NCBI RefSeq assembly: GCF_014694315.1
Contig: NZ_JAAOXD010000007.1
Coordinates: forward strand, 357,945 to 394,014
From: Arthrobacter ipis
GTDB lineage: Bacteria > Actinomycetota > Actinomycetes > Actinomycetales > Micrococcaceae
Reading direction: 5' to 3'
DNA length: 36,070 bases
This document shows, one piece after another, positions 8,747-16,438 of the stretch (within the stretch, counting starts at the first letter, position 1; every line of letters starts with the position of its first letter). Position numbers and translations under genes: made by a program. The notes under the pieces were generated by a model, which was not told where the DNA came from, did not search any database, and saw only the letters and a program-made list of their open reading frames with translations.

Positions 8747-9295
8747 TTACCAGTAGTGCGCGACGTCGACGACGAACCGGGAGCCGGAGCCGGGACCGTC
8801 CAGCGTGTACACCTTGAACGGCAGCCGGGCGCGGACGCCGAGGCCAAGGGTGGTGTAACCCTCGAAGCTGCCTGCCCACGCGACCTGCCGGAACGTGTGG
8901 TACCCGGACACGTTGGTCACCTCGGACCGGTTAGCCGGAATGAAGGTGGCCTTGCCGGTGGCATTGTCATAAGCCGGTGAGTTGATGGTGAGCTGCAGGA
9001 ATGCGCCGCCACGGAGCTTGATCGGCTGGCCGGAGCCTTCCTGGGCCACTTTGGATACGTAGCGGACGTTGTAGCCCTTGGCTTTGCCCTTGAGATCGAT
9101 CACGAGGCGGTCGAAGCAGTAGTGCTGCCCTGTGCGGACATTGGTGACAGCTGCGGTGCTCATGGTCTGGTTTGCCTTCGCCAGCGAGCCCCACACCTGC
9201 CCGCAGTAGGAGGCCGCCGAGGCGGAGCCCGGAGCCAGCAGGCCCAGTCCAACAGCCAGGAGGATGACTGTGAGCCAGGCGGGAATTTTTTTCAT
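8747..9295 (-). CDS. Secreted AMIN-like domain protein
   Basis: A 182-aa exported protein. The N-terminus is a clear Sec signal peptide: KK, a hydrophobic core LTVILLAVGLGLLAPG, and a probable cut after ASA near residue 27. The mature part contains GQHYCFDRLVIDLKGKAKGYNVRYV, followed by beta-rich sequence and ending FVVDVAHYW. This resembles the actinobacterial AMIN-like secreted proteins, a beta-sandwich of unknown role possibly linked to the cell envelope. Two cysteines (in SYCGQ and HYCFD) may form a disulfide. AAAGGGG lies about 9 nt before the ATG. The gene is monocistronic, facing the agmatine operon. The domain name is from recognition of the fold pattern, not a search. Confidence 0.8.
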   Translation of the reverse strand: MKKIPAWLTVILLAVGLGLLAPGSASAASYCGQVWGSLAKANQTMSTAAVTNVRTGQHYCFDRLVIDLKGKAKGYNVRYVSKVAQEGSGQPIKLRGGAFLQLTINSPAYDNATGKATFIPANRSEVTNVSGYHTFRQVAWAGSFEGYTTLGLGVRARLPFKVYTLDGPGSGSRFVVDVAHYW

Positions 9296-9509
9296 TTGGC
9301 CACCCCTTTCGAGTGAGTGTTTGGATAACTCCAGAATAGGAGCGCCAAAAGCACTAAACGAGGCATGTGGCCGGTTCGGGGCGCAACCGTTAATATCGCA
9401 AAAACCGGGTCACGGGGCCGTAATTCCCGGCGTCCTTTTAAGGGCATCGAGAGACGTTCGTGGCCTATTCTCCACGTTTCCGTTACCGCGGATAACGGCG
9501 TTGGTGGGG

Positions 9510-9553
9510 AAAAAGCGAGGCGCCGGCCTCCCCGTCGGGAGCCGGCGCCTCGC
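9510..9553 (-). terminator. Rho-independent terminator after the DUF4193 gene
   Basis: GCGAGGCGCCGGC and its perfect complement flank a short C/G-rich loop; on the minus strand the stem is followed by TTTTT. It lies about 75 bp past the DUF4193 stop. The rest of the 9296-9626 gap holds the promoter side of the AMIN-like gene; I see no other gene. Confidence 0.85.
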
Positions 9554-9626
9554 GTGGCTTTGCTCTGAATGCTGCCTGGCTATGAAGGCTGCCTTGCCGC
9601 AAAGGAGGACATGCGCGGAAGGGTAT

Positions 9627-9929
9627 TTAGCCTTCGCAGTCGTGGCAGTACTTCAGGCCGTTCTTTTCCTTGGCCACCTGGGACCGGTGACGGACCAGGA
9701 AGCAGGAGCCGCAGGTGAACTCGTCGGACTGCTCGGGAACGACGATGACCGTCAGTTCCTCGTTGGAAAGATCGGCGCCCGGAAGGTCGATGCCCTCGGC
9801 GGTGTCGTTCTCGTCGAGGTCGATGACGGCGGTCTGGGCACCGCCGCCGCGGGACGCCTGGAGGGCCTCCAGAGACTCGGAGGGAGTCTCTTCTTCTGTC
9901 TTGCGTGGGGCGTCGTAATCGGTAGCCAT
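9627..9929 (-). CDS. DUF4193 family protein (four-cysteine zinc-ribbon-like)
   Basis: A 100-aa acidic cytoplasmic protein beginning MATDYDAPRK and ending with FTCGSCFLVRHRSQ and GLKYCHDCEG. The paired CxxC motifs suggest a metal-binding ribbon. This layout is the DUF4193 family, which is widespread in actinobacteria, often near sigma/RNA-polymerase-associated genes, but has no established function to my knowledge. The long middle is rich in Asp and Glu. The frame stays open upstream to 10229, but the family begins at MATDYD, so I use 9929; GTG at 9944 is an alternative. A strong terminator follows. Confidence 0.88.
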   Translation of the reverse strand: MATDYDAPRKTEEETPSESLEALQASRGGGAQTAVIDLDENDTAEGIDLPGADLSNEELTVIVVPEQSDEFTCGSCFLVRHRSQVAKEKNGLKYCHDCEG

Positions 9930-9990
9930 AGCGTTGTTCACTTTCGTTGCTGCACAGCGCCATTCAGGCACCTCAGTGAAGCAGTTTAGG

Positions 9991-10260
9991 TCATAAATCG
10001 GCAACGTCAAGAATAGTGTGGCCAACGCGACACCAATCCGTCTTTTCGGCCTGTTCCGCGGCCTTGCCGGCGTCATTTGGGCGGGTTCCGGGCGCGTGCT
10101 CTGCCGCGACGGCAACCCCGCTGAGCGGAGGCAGCCAGGCCCAGCGCGTGACCTCCTGGAGGGCATCGTTGGCCTGCTCGGAAGTGGCAGGAACCGGAGA
10201 AAAGAGCAGGGATTCCGTGAGCGCCGCACGCATCCGGGTGAGCATCTCTGTCATGGTCAT
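9991..10260 (-). CDS. Hypothetical 89-aa protein
   Basis: Not recognised. The frame starts MTMTEMLTRMRAALTESLLF and has mostly G/C third positions, consistent with coding. It contains an amphipathic N-terminal helix, two Trp residues in RWAWLPPLSG, an Ala/Glu-rich stretch and a single Cys; no signal peptide or membrane segment is seen. There is no convincing ribosome-binding site for any of the ATGs at 10260, 10254 or 10245. It lies upstream of the DUF4193 gene on the same strand with a 61-bp gap, so the two may be co-transcribed. It overlaps nothing else; non-coding status remains possible. Confidence 0.5.
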   Translation of the reverse strand: MTMTEMLTRMRAALTESLLFSPVPATSEQANDALQEVTRWAWLPPLSGVAVAAEHAPGTRPNDAGKAAEQAEKTDWCRVGHTILDVADL

Positions 10261-10428
10261 GGCGCCAAGCTATGCGGCCCGTGTTGTGGGCACGTTTCCG
10301 CGCAGTCTCCTGCCTGTTAAGTCTCCCGGCAGATACGCCGCACAGCAGAGCGGACTGGCGGGGCGCCGTCGTCGGTCTTAGCCTTGACCTGTTCCTGGAT
10401 CTGACCACCCAGCAGGCGGAGGCACCAC

Positions 10429-10776
10429 ATGGCGACGAAACTGAACCGCAAGGCACTGGAGCACGCACGCAGCCTCGTGAAGAAAGGGAAAGTGGAGCGG
10501 GATGTCCGCGATGACTGGAGTGAACACGCGCCGTCAACTGACGACGAGAACTCCTTTATCGACAAGCACGGCTTCGACGAGTTTTCGATTTGGCATCTCG
10601 GCATTGATAAGGAGAAGTCCGAGGGCACCAAGGGCAGCGTGAGCTTCCCTTTCGGGGACCTTAAAAAGGTCCACCGCTGCGCCATTATTTCGCTGGAGAG
10701 CCGGGCGGCGCAGTACGACCACGACGACATCCGCAAGGCCGCAAAGGACTTGCTGGAGGAGATTGACGCGGACTAG
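10429..10776 (+). CDS. Conserved hypothetical 115-aa protein
   Basis: A small soluble protein starting MATKLNRKALEHARSLVKKG and containing DDWSEHAP, HLGIDKEKSEGTKG, FPFGDLKKVHRCAIIS and SRAAQYDHDDIRKAAKDLL. I recognise the general pattern as a conserved actinobacterial and proteobacterial hypothetical protein, but know no function. It is highly charged and has one Cys. A perfect GGAGG lies six bases before the ATG. Its GC content is visibly lower than that of neighbouring genes (more AAG/AAA, GAT and TTT codons), mostly because of its lysine-rich composition. It is monocistronic, divergent from the 89-aa ORF, and followed by a strong terminator. Confidence 0.85.
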   Translation: MATKLNRKALEHARSLVKKGKVERDVRDDWSEHAPSTDDENSFIDKHGFDEFSIWHLGIDKEKSEGTKGSVSFPFGDLKKVHRCAIISLESRAAQYDHDDIRKAAKDLLEEIDAD

Positions 10777-10797
10777 CGCTGTCACCGCCGAACGAAG

Positions 10798-10836
10798 AAC
10801 CCCTCCCTTCCGGCGAAGCGCCGGAAGGGAGGGGTT
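10798..10836. terminator. Strong hairpin between convergent genes
   Basis: AACCCCTCCCTTCCGGCG and its perfect complement enclose an AAG loop, followed by TTTC on the plus strand and GTTC on the minus strand. It can terminate both the 115-aa gene and the MFS operon that ends at 10933. Confidence 0.9.
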
Positions 10837-10932
10837 TCAGCGCTGCGGCTCAGCAGGCCAGGGCTTCACTGGCGTGGTAGTGCCCGACTGTTGCGGCGGT
10901 GCCCATCTGACCGGCGGTGGGCAACGCCCTCG

Positions 10933-12270
10933 TTAGTGTGCGTACCCGGCGGCGGCTTCTGTAAGCGTCTTGCCCTTGGTCTCCGGAGCCAGCCACTGGG
11001 ACAGCGCGGCACCGGCGAGTGCGACACCGGCGGCAATCAGCATGGTCGGGCCGGACCCGAGGGCTTCCATGGACATCGGCAACAGGAAGGTACCGATGCC
11101 TGCCCCGACCCGGCTGATGGCGGCTGCGAAGCCTGTTCCGATCCCTCGGATCTCCGTCGGGAGGACTTCGCCCGGGTAGACGTTCGTCAATGTGTTGTAC
11201 CCCGCGTTGAAGAACGAGAAGACCAGGAACAGGACGAGCACGACGGGTGCCGGCGCTCCGGCCCACAGGCCGATGATCCCGAGGACGACGGCGCACAGCC
11301 ACTGCGGCGGAACGGTCAGGGTGCGGCGGCCGGCCTTTTCGATCAGCAGGAACGTGACCACGACCCCGGCCAGTGCGACCGCGGACAGCCCGACTCCGCC
11401 GGCGAGTCCCCCGGCGAGGCCGTACTGTTCCAGGACGCTGTCGGCGAACGTGGCGATTGCGAAGTACGGCGTCACGGCGCAGAACCAGAACCCGGAGATG
11501 AAGAGCGTGGAGCGCCAGTACTCCTTGGAGAACAGCATCCCGAAGCTGCCCTTGCGGACGTCCTCGTGCTGGACGTCGTCAAGCGCGTCGTCCGGCATGT
11601 ACTTGTAGGCGAGGGCGCGCGCTTCATCCTTGCGGCCTACGCTCCACAGCCACCGTGGTGACTCCGGCATGCCGAGCCGGCCCAGGAAGAGGGCCACCGC
11701 GATGAACGTGCTGGTCCCCAGGATGAAGTGCCAGCTGAGATCCGTGTATTCGTTCAACAGATGGCCGATCAGGAACGCGATCATGAAGCCGCCGTACCAG
11801 GCGATACCCATGGCGGCCATGAGCCGCCCCCGCAGGTGCGTTGGCGAGAACTCGGCCATCAGGGGCCAGCCGACCGCGTACTCGGTGCCGATAGCGATGC
11901 CCATCAGTAGCCGCACAACAATGAGCCAGACCGGTGAGTCGATGAAAAACTGCATTCCCGACGCAATCGCGAACAGGCCGATGTCGAACATGAAAATTGG
12001 CTTGCGGCCCCACTTGTCGGAGATCCAGCCACCGATCGGTGAACCGATCAGGATACCGATCAGGGCGGCTGCGGCGATCAGGCCCTGCCAGAACGGGGTG
12101 AGCTGCAGGTCCTCGGCCATCCTCCCCGACACCGGTCCTATGATGCCCAAGACGTAGCCGTCCAGGACCATCCCGCCGATCAGGACCGTGACCATTCTGA
12201 TCAGGAAACGTCGTTTGCCCGCCGCCGGGTCCGTACTCCGATGGGCGGTTCGGTTCTTCATGGATGACAT
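10933..12270 (-). CDS. MFS transporter, sugar-porter/metabolite:H+ symporter type
   Basis: A 445-aa inner-membrane importer with 12 predicted TM segments. Visible motifs are GGWISDKWGRKPIF (loop 2-3 motif A), RLLMGIAIGTEYAV and PLMAEFSPTHLRGR in the N-half, PESPRWLWSVGRKDEA before the central loop, and EKAGRRTL plus GEVLPTEIRGIGTGFAAAISR in the C-half. The PESPRW and GRR motifs are hallmarks of the sugar-porter and aromatic-acid/metabolite symporter groups. The start at 12270 has AGGAG 6 nt upstream; the frame stays open upstream. It is the last gene of the operon starting with the flavoenzyme at 16260, so it likely imports that pathway's substrate. A gap of 165 bp separates it from the ALDH gene. 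Substrate unknown. Confidence 0.88.
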   Translation of the reverse strand: MSSMKNRTAHRSTDPAAGKRRFLIRMVTVLIGGMVLDGYVLGIIGPVSGRMAEDLQLTPFWQGLIAAAALIGILIGSPIGGWISDKWGRKPIFMFDIGLFAIASGMQFFIDSPVWLIVVRLLMGIAIGTEYAVGWPLMAEFSPTHLRGRLMAAMGIAWYGGFMIAFLIGHLLNEYTDLSWHFILGTSTFIAVALFLGRLGMPESPRWLWSVGRKDEARALAYKYMPDDALDDVQHEDVRKGSFGMLFSKEYWRSTLFISGFWFCAVTPYFAIATFADSVLEQYGLAGGLAGGVGLSAVALAGVVVTFLLIEKAGRRTLTVPPQWLCAVVLGIIGLWAGAPAPVVLVLFLVFSFFNAGYNTLTNVYPGEVLPTEIRGIGTGFAAAISRVGAGIGTFLLPMSMEALGSGPTMLIAAGVALAGAALSQWLAPETKGKTLTEAAAGYAH

Positions 12271-12435
12271 GGTCACTCCTGGCAGGTTGGGATGGACGAG
12301 GCGGCTTTTGCCGTGTTCGCGACATTGAGAAGCTGGCATTCGCGCAATTTGACCTCCCGGTCAATGAGGCGCACTGCGTGCGTAAGGCTAGGTGGATGTG
12401 TGGGAAGTGGCTCCGGCGAAAGGGCCGGGCTGGCC

Positions 12436-13929
12436 TCAGCCGCGGTTGTACATGACGTGTTTGGTGCGGGAGAAGTCCTCCAGGGCGTAGATGGAAAGGT
12501 CCCGGCCGTAACCGGAGCCCTTAAAGCCGCCCCATGGCATTTCGTTGGCAATGACCAGGTGCGAGTTGACCCAGACAGTGCCGAAATCGAGCCGGCGGGG
12601 AGCGGAAAGCGAGCGGGCGGAGTTCGTGGTCCACACCGAGGCTGCCAGCCCGTAGACGGTTTCGTTCGCCCTGGTGATGGCCTCCTCGTCGGTGCTGAAG
12701 GTCTCCACCGACACGACCGGGCCGAAGATCTCGTTACTCGCAATCGCGGCACCCGCAGGCACATCCGTGACGACCGTGGGTTCGATGAAGTAGCCCGGAC
12801 CCTCCAGGGCGTTGCCGCCGACCGCAATCGTCAGCCCGTCCTTGCGGATCTCCTCCAGTGCGGCCAGGACCCTCTCGTAGTGGGCCTTGGAGATCATGGA
12901 ACCGATTTCGACGTCGTCACCGGCACCGGGGGCGCCGACAGAGATCTCGCTCACCTCGCGGACCAGCAGCTCGGTGAACTTCTCCGCGACCGACTCATGG
13001 ACCAGCACGCGGCACGCCGCGCCGCATTCCTGCCCGCCGTTCCAGAATCCGGCCTCGCGTACGCCCTTGGCCGCGGCCGCCAGGTCGGCGTCGTCGAAGA
13101 CGACGACGGGTGCCTTGCCGCCCAGTTCCAGGTGCACGCGCTTGACGGTGGCGGCTGCGCTTTCGGCAACCTTCTGGCCGCTGCCGACGCTTCCCGTGAT
13201 GGCGACGAGGTCCACGTCCGGGTGCTCCGAAATCCTGTTGCCCACAACGCGGCCGGAGCCGGTGACGATGTTCAGGACGCCGGCGGGAACCTCGGCGGCG
13301 ATGAGTTCGGCCAGCTTGAGCGTAGTCAGCGGAGTCTGCTCCGACGGCTTGAGCACCAGGGTGTTGCCGGCGGCCAGGATCGGGGCGATCTTCCAGGCAG
13401 CCATCAGCAGCGGGTAGTTCCACGGGGTGATCACGCCGACGACGCCCACGGGTTCGCGGAAGACCACCGAGGTGTGGTTCTCTGCGTAGTCGTCAGCGCC
13501 GAGCGTGGTGAAGGCACGGGCAGCGCCGGCGGAGAACCGGAAGGTATCAACCGCGCTTGAGATGTCGTCCTCGGCCACGGCCGCGGGCTTGCCGGTGTTG
13601 ACAGCTTCGAGGGTCTCGAGCAGTTCGCGGTTGTCCTCAATGATGTCCGCAATGCGCAGCAGGACAGAGGAGCGGTCCTTGGGGGTCTTCGCTGCCCAGC
13701 CGGCCTTGGCCGCGACCGCAGCCGCGATGGCGGCGTCGACGTCCTCAACCGAACCGGAGGGGACCTGCATGATGGTCTCCTCGGTGGCCGGATTCACCAC
13801 ATCGGCGGTGGCATCCGAAACCGGGGCGACGAACTTCCCGCCGATGAACTGGCCGAAAGGAGGGAGGGACGGCGTGGGCGCCTCTCCCGTCCGGCGGACG
13901 GTGAACAGTGCTGTTTCTGTCGTTGCCAT
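12436..13929 (-). CDS. Aldehyde dehydrogenase, gamma-aminobutyraldehyde dehydrogenase-like
   Basis: A 497-aa NAD(P)-dependent cytoplasmic ALDH. Canonical residues are present: Asn171 (TPWNYP), Glu268 (LELGGKAP), catalytic Cys302 (GGQECGAACR) and the Rossmann ITGSVGSG motif. The combination PWNYPLLMAAWKIAP, ELGGKAPVVVFDDAD, GGQECGAACR and C-terminal GYGRDLSIYALEDF resembles E. coli PatD (YdcW), which oxidises 4-aminobutanal to GABA. Related betaine- or semialdehyde dehydrogenases cannot be excluded. It starts 2 nt after the DHDPS-family gene, with a GGTGGGG-type site, showing tight coupling. It presumably oxidises an aldehyde formed by the upstream flavoenzyme or lyase. Confidence 0.92.
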   Translation of the reverse strand: MATTETALFTVRRTGEAPTPSLPPFGQFIGGKFVAPVSDATADVVNPATEETIMQVPSGSVEDVDAAIAAAVAAKAGWAAKTPKDRSSVLLRIADIIEDNRELLETLEAVNTGKPAAVAEDDISSAVDTFRFSAGAARAFTTLGADDYAENHTSVVFREPVGVVGVITPWNYPLLMAAWKIAPILAAGNTLVLKPSEQTPLTTLKLAELIAAEVPAGVLNIVTGSGRVVGNRISEHPDVDLVAITGSVGSGQKVAESAAATVKRVHLELGGKAPVVVFDDADLAAAAKGVREAGFWNGGQECGAACRVLVHESVAEKFTELLVREVSEISVGAPGAGDDVEIGSMISKAHYERVLAALEEIRKDGLTIAVGGNALEGPGYFIEPTVVTDVPAGAAIASNEIFGPVVSVETFSTDEEAITRANETVYGLAASVWTTNSARSLSAPRRLDFGTVWVNSHLVIANEMPWGGFKGSGYGRDLSIYALEDFSRTKHVMYNRG

Positions 13930-13931
13930 GG

Positions 13932-14825
13932 CTACCCCACCTTTACGTTGAGGGCGGAGAGGGCCTGCTCAACGCGGGCGAGGTCCTCGGCATTGAGATT
14001 GGCCGTGGGGCGCCGGGGCGAGCCGGCCGGAAGGCCCTGCAGGGTAAGGCCGGCCTTGACGGCCGGGATGAACGGCACGGAGAGGAGTGCGTCGATGACC
14101 GGGTACACCTTCTTCCACAGTTCCAAGGCGCCGGTGAGGTCGCCTTCGGCGATGAGGCGGCTGACAGCGACGATTTCGTTGGGGACAACGTTGGCCGTTC
14201 CGGCCATCACGCCCGCTGCGCCTTCAGCCAGTGCGCCGTAGAGGTAAACGTCCCAGCCGATGAAGGTGCCGATGACGTCCGAGTGGTGGTGGATTAGCTG
14301 AAGGGCCTGTTCCCAGTTGGCGCTGGAGTCCTTGATGTACTTGATGTTGTCCACTTCTTCGGCCAGCGCGCGGACGGTGGCCGGGTCCAGGTTGACGCCG
14401 GTGACGGCCGGGATGTTGTAGAGCATGACCGGAATGCTGACGGACCGGGCGACGTCCTTGATGTACGTGACCGTCTCTTCCAGGGACAGCGGCTCGTAGT
14501 ACGGCGTGATCAGCATGAGCACGTCCGCGCCGGCCTTTTCGGCCGCCTGCGACAGCCGGATGGCCTCGGCGGTGGAGGTGGCGCCGGTGTTGGCGATAAC
14601 GGGCACGCGGCCGTTCGCCTGTTCAATGACGGTGTTGATGAGGAGCAGCCGCTCCTCGGAGGACAGGGCACCGACCTCGCCGGTCGATCCGGCGGCGACG
14701 ACGCCGTCGACGCCGGCGTCGATCGAGCGGTCAACGATGAGCCGCAGGGTGTCGCCGTCGAGGGCGCCATCTTGTTTGAAGGGGGTGGACAGTGCGGTCA
14801 GGACACCGCGGAGGTCGTTGGTCAT
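13932..14825 (-). CDS. Dihydrodipicolinate synthase (DapA/NAL) family lyase
   Basis: A 297-aa class I aldolase-type TIM barrel. The Schiff-base lysine is Lys165 in IKYIKDSS, the catalytic tyrosine is Tyr136 in VMLYNIPAVTG, and the substrate loop reads GSTGEVGALSSEER (45-58). These residues define the family but not the substrate; members act in lysine biosynthesis, sialic acid, keto-deoxy-sugar, hydroxyproline and aromatic catabolism. Placement between a flavin oxidase and an ALDH argues for a catabolic lyase, dehydratase or deaminase rather than the biosynthetic DapA. GAGGAA lies six bases before the ATG. The gap to the upstream flavoenzyme gene is 49 bp. Confidence 0.9.
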   Translation of the reverse strand: MTNDLRGVLTALSTPFKQDGALDGDTLRLIVDRSIDAGVDGVVAAGSTGEVGALSSEERLLLINTVIEQANGRVPVIANTGATSTAEAIRLSQAAEKAGADVLMLITPYYEPLSLEETVTYIKDVARSVSIPVMLYNIPAVTGVNLDPATVRALAEEVDNIKYIKDSSANWEQALQLIHHHSDVIGTFIGWDVYLYGALAEGAAGVMAGTANVVPNEIVAVSRLIAEGDLTGALELWKKVYPVIDALLSVPFIPAVKAGLTLQGLPAGSPRRPTANLNAEDLARVEQALSALNVKVG

Positions 14826-14874
14826 GAGTAATTCCTCTTCTTTAGTATGTACAGGTGTGGTGAACGATGGGTGG

Positions 14875-16260
14875 TTAGGCGACGATCGAGAGGCCGGACT
14901 GCGGCGGGGCTTGGCGGTGAGTGGCCAGCAGGCTTGCGGCCTCCTGCGCTGCCGAGAACCCGGTGGTGATGGAGCTTTCGGTGTAGAGGGTTCCGAGGTA
15001 GTCGCCGGCCAGGAATACGCGGTCGGTCCCGCGCATGAGAGTGGACTGGAGCTTGGCCCGGCCGGGGAAGCAGTAGGGGGAAGCTACCTTCCAGCGGTCG
15101 GTCTTGGCCTCGACGACGCTGTCGGCGAACCCGTGGCCCAGGACCTGGTCGAGGTCGGCGAGGTGGGTCTCGATGACTTCCTCGTCGCTCTTCTCCAGCA
15201 GGGCCTTCCCGAGGCTGGCCGGTGAGAAGGTCATGAGGCTGCCGCCGGGTTTGCGTACGGACTCGGTGCCGCGGACGATGCTCGCCTGGTTCAGTGCGAT
15301 CGCGAACGAGCGCTTCGGCGCCGCGATGGCATAGATGTCGTCCCAGGGCCGAGCCGAGGTCTCATTGGTCAGGAAGGCCGTGCTGACGTGCGGGCCGTAC
15401 TTGATCTGGCCGAGCGCACCGCGCAGGTTTTCCGGAAGGTCTACGCCGATCCTGTGTGTCACGTCAGCGGTGGTCGCGAGGACAACGGTGCGGGTCTCCA
15501 CTTCGTGGTCGGTGCCGCCCTGGCTGTAACGGACGACGACGGATTCCTTCTTGTGCACGACTTCCTGCACGGTGGCGCCGAGCTGGATGCGGTCGCCCAG
15601 TGAGGCTGCGACCGATTCGGTCAGGGTGGACGGGCCACCGACGATGCCCTGGCTCAGGCCCTGGCCGATACCCAGCACCAGGCTGAAGTAGCCAATGCCG
15701 GCGCCGGCGGAGATCTCGTTCATGTCCCCGGCGGAGCGTGTGACCGTGGTCTTGAAGAGTGCGGCTGCATCCTCTGAAAGGTCTCCCATGAAGTCCTGGA
15801 ACGAACTGTTGTTCTCGAAGTCGTAGATGCGCTGCTGCCGCATCGCACCGGACTCCCCCGCACGCTTCCGGACAACGCCCGTGTACTTGGCGACACCGCT
15901 GACAACCTTCATGCCGGCCTTCAGCGTGTCGATCCGGGACAACAGGGACATCGGGATGCGGAACGGGTACGTGGCGATGTGCCCCTTGCGGATGAACTTT
16001 CCATTCATCGACAGGGCCTGGAGCGAGCCCGGAATGTTGACAGAAGTCACGCCGACCTCGTTGAGCAGGGCATCGGTGGAGGACCCCGGGCCGGCGAAGA
16101 CGTGCCCGCCCCAGTTCAGCCAGTAGGCACCCCGGCGCTCCGAGCGGATCCGCCCACCGACGCGGTGCTCCGACTCGAGAACTACGGTGTCCCAGTGCCG
16201 CAGCCGCCATGCTGCTGACAGTCCGGCGAGTCCAGCGCCGACGATGACTACATCTTTCAT
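14875..16260 (-). CDS. FAD-dependent oxidoreductase, protoporphyrinogen-oxidase/amine-oxidase fold
   Basis: A 461-aa flavoprotein. The N-terminus has the dinucleotide-binding GAGLAGLSAAW (8-18), the ribose-binding Glu29 and then HRVGGRIRSERRG, the motif of the monoamine oxidase/PPOX superfamily. The C-terminus has DRVFLAGDYLGTLYTESSITTG, the flavin-binding GD motif. It therefore oxidises a C-N or C-C bond with FAD, passing electrons to O2 or a carrier. The substrate cannot be told; it is not a close match to the putrescine oxidase pattern I know. It is first in an operon with a DHDPS-type lyase, an ALDH and an importer. Only a weak GAGAG precedes the ATG. Expression is probably controlled by the operator at 16391. 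Confidence 0.87.
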   Translation of the reverse strand: MKDVVIVGAGLAGLSAAWRLRHWDTVVLESEHRVGGRIRSERRGAYWLNWGGHVFAGPGSSTDALLNEVGVTSVNIPGSLQALSMNGKFIRKGHIATYPFRIPMSLLSRIDTLKAGMKVVSGVAKYTGVVRKRAGESGAMRQQRIYDFENNSSFQDFMGDLSEDAAALFKTTVTRSAGDMNEISAGAGIGYFSLVLGIGQGLSQGIVGGPSTLTESVAASLGDRIQLGATVQEVVHKKESVVVRYSQGGTDHEVETRTVVLATTADVTHRIGVDLPENLRGALGQIKYGPHVSTAFLTNETSARPWDDIYAIAAPKRSFAIALNQASIVRGTESVRKPGGSLMTFSPASLGKALLEKSDEEVIETHLADLDQVLGHGFADSVVEAKTDRWKVASPYCFPGRAKLQSTLMRGTDRVFLAGDYLGTLYTESSITTGFSAAQEAASLLATHRQAPPQSGLSIVA

Positions 16261-16387
16261 GATTTTGAACTCTCTTACTCAGGGATTCAGGGTGCGGGGC
16301 TGCCGGCTAAGAAGGCATCCGCCGGTGAGGAAGATATGTGGTGGCTAGAGCATCCTGCTAGCGGGGTGTGCCCCTAGTCACAAAGTA

Positions 16388-16415
16388 AAGATACATCATT
16401 GTATGATTAATGCAA
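16388..16415 (-). promoter_or_regulatory. Probable promoter of the flavoenzyme operon
   Basis: On the minus strand, TTGCAT (16415-16410) and TATCTT (16393-16388) are 16 bp apart in an unusually AT-rich patch. The palindrome at 16391-16411 lies between the two boxes. Inferred only. Confidence 0.4.
16391..16411. promoter_or_regulatory. Palindromic operator upstream of the flavoenzyme operon
   Basis: ATCAT-TGT-ATGAT (16395-16407) is a perfect inverted repeat extended by outer AT/AT pairs to 21 bp. It sits about 130 bp upstream of the flavoenzyme start in an AT-rich island. The shape suits a GntR- or TetR-type dimer; no regulator gene adjoins the operon here. Confidence 0.6.
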
Positions 16416-16438
16416 TAGCTTTTTTCGGATGTGCGGAA

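Noticed and set aside
13932..14825. Assignment as the biosynthetic dapA
   Set aside because: The operon context is catabolic and active-site residues are shared by the whole family, so only the family was called.
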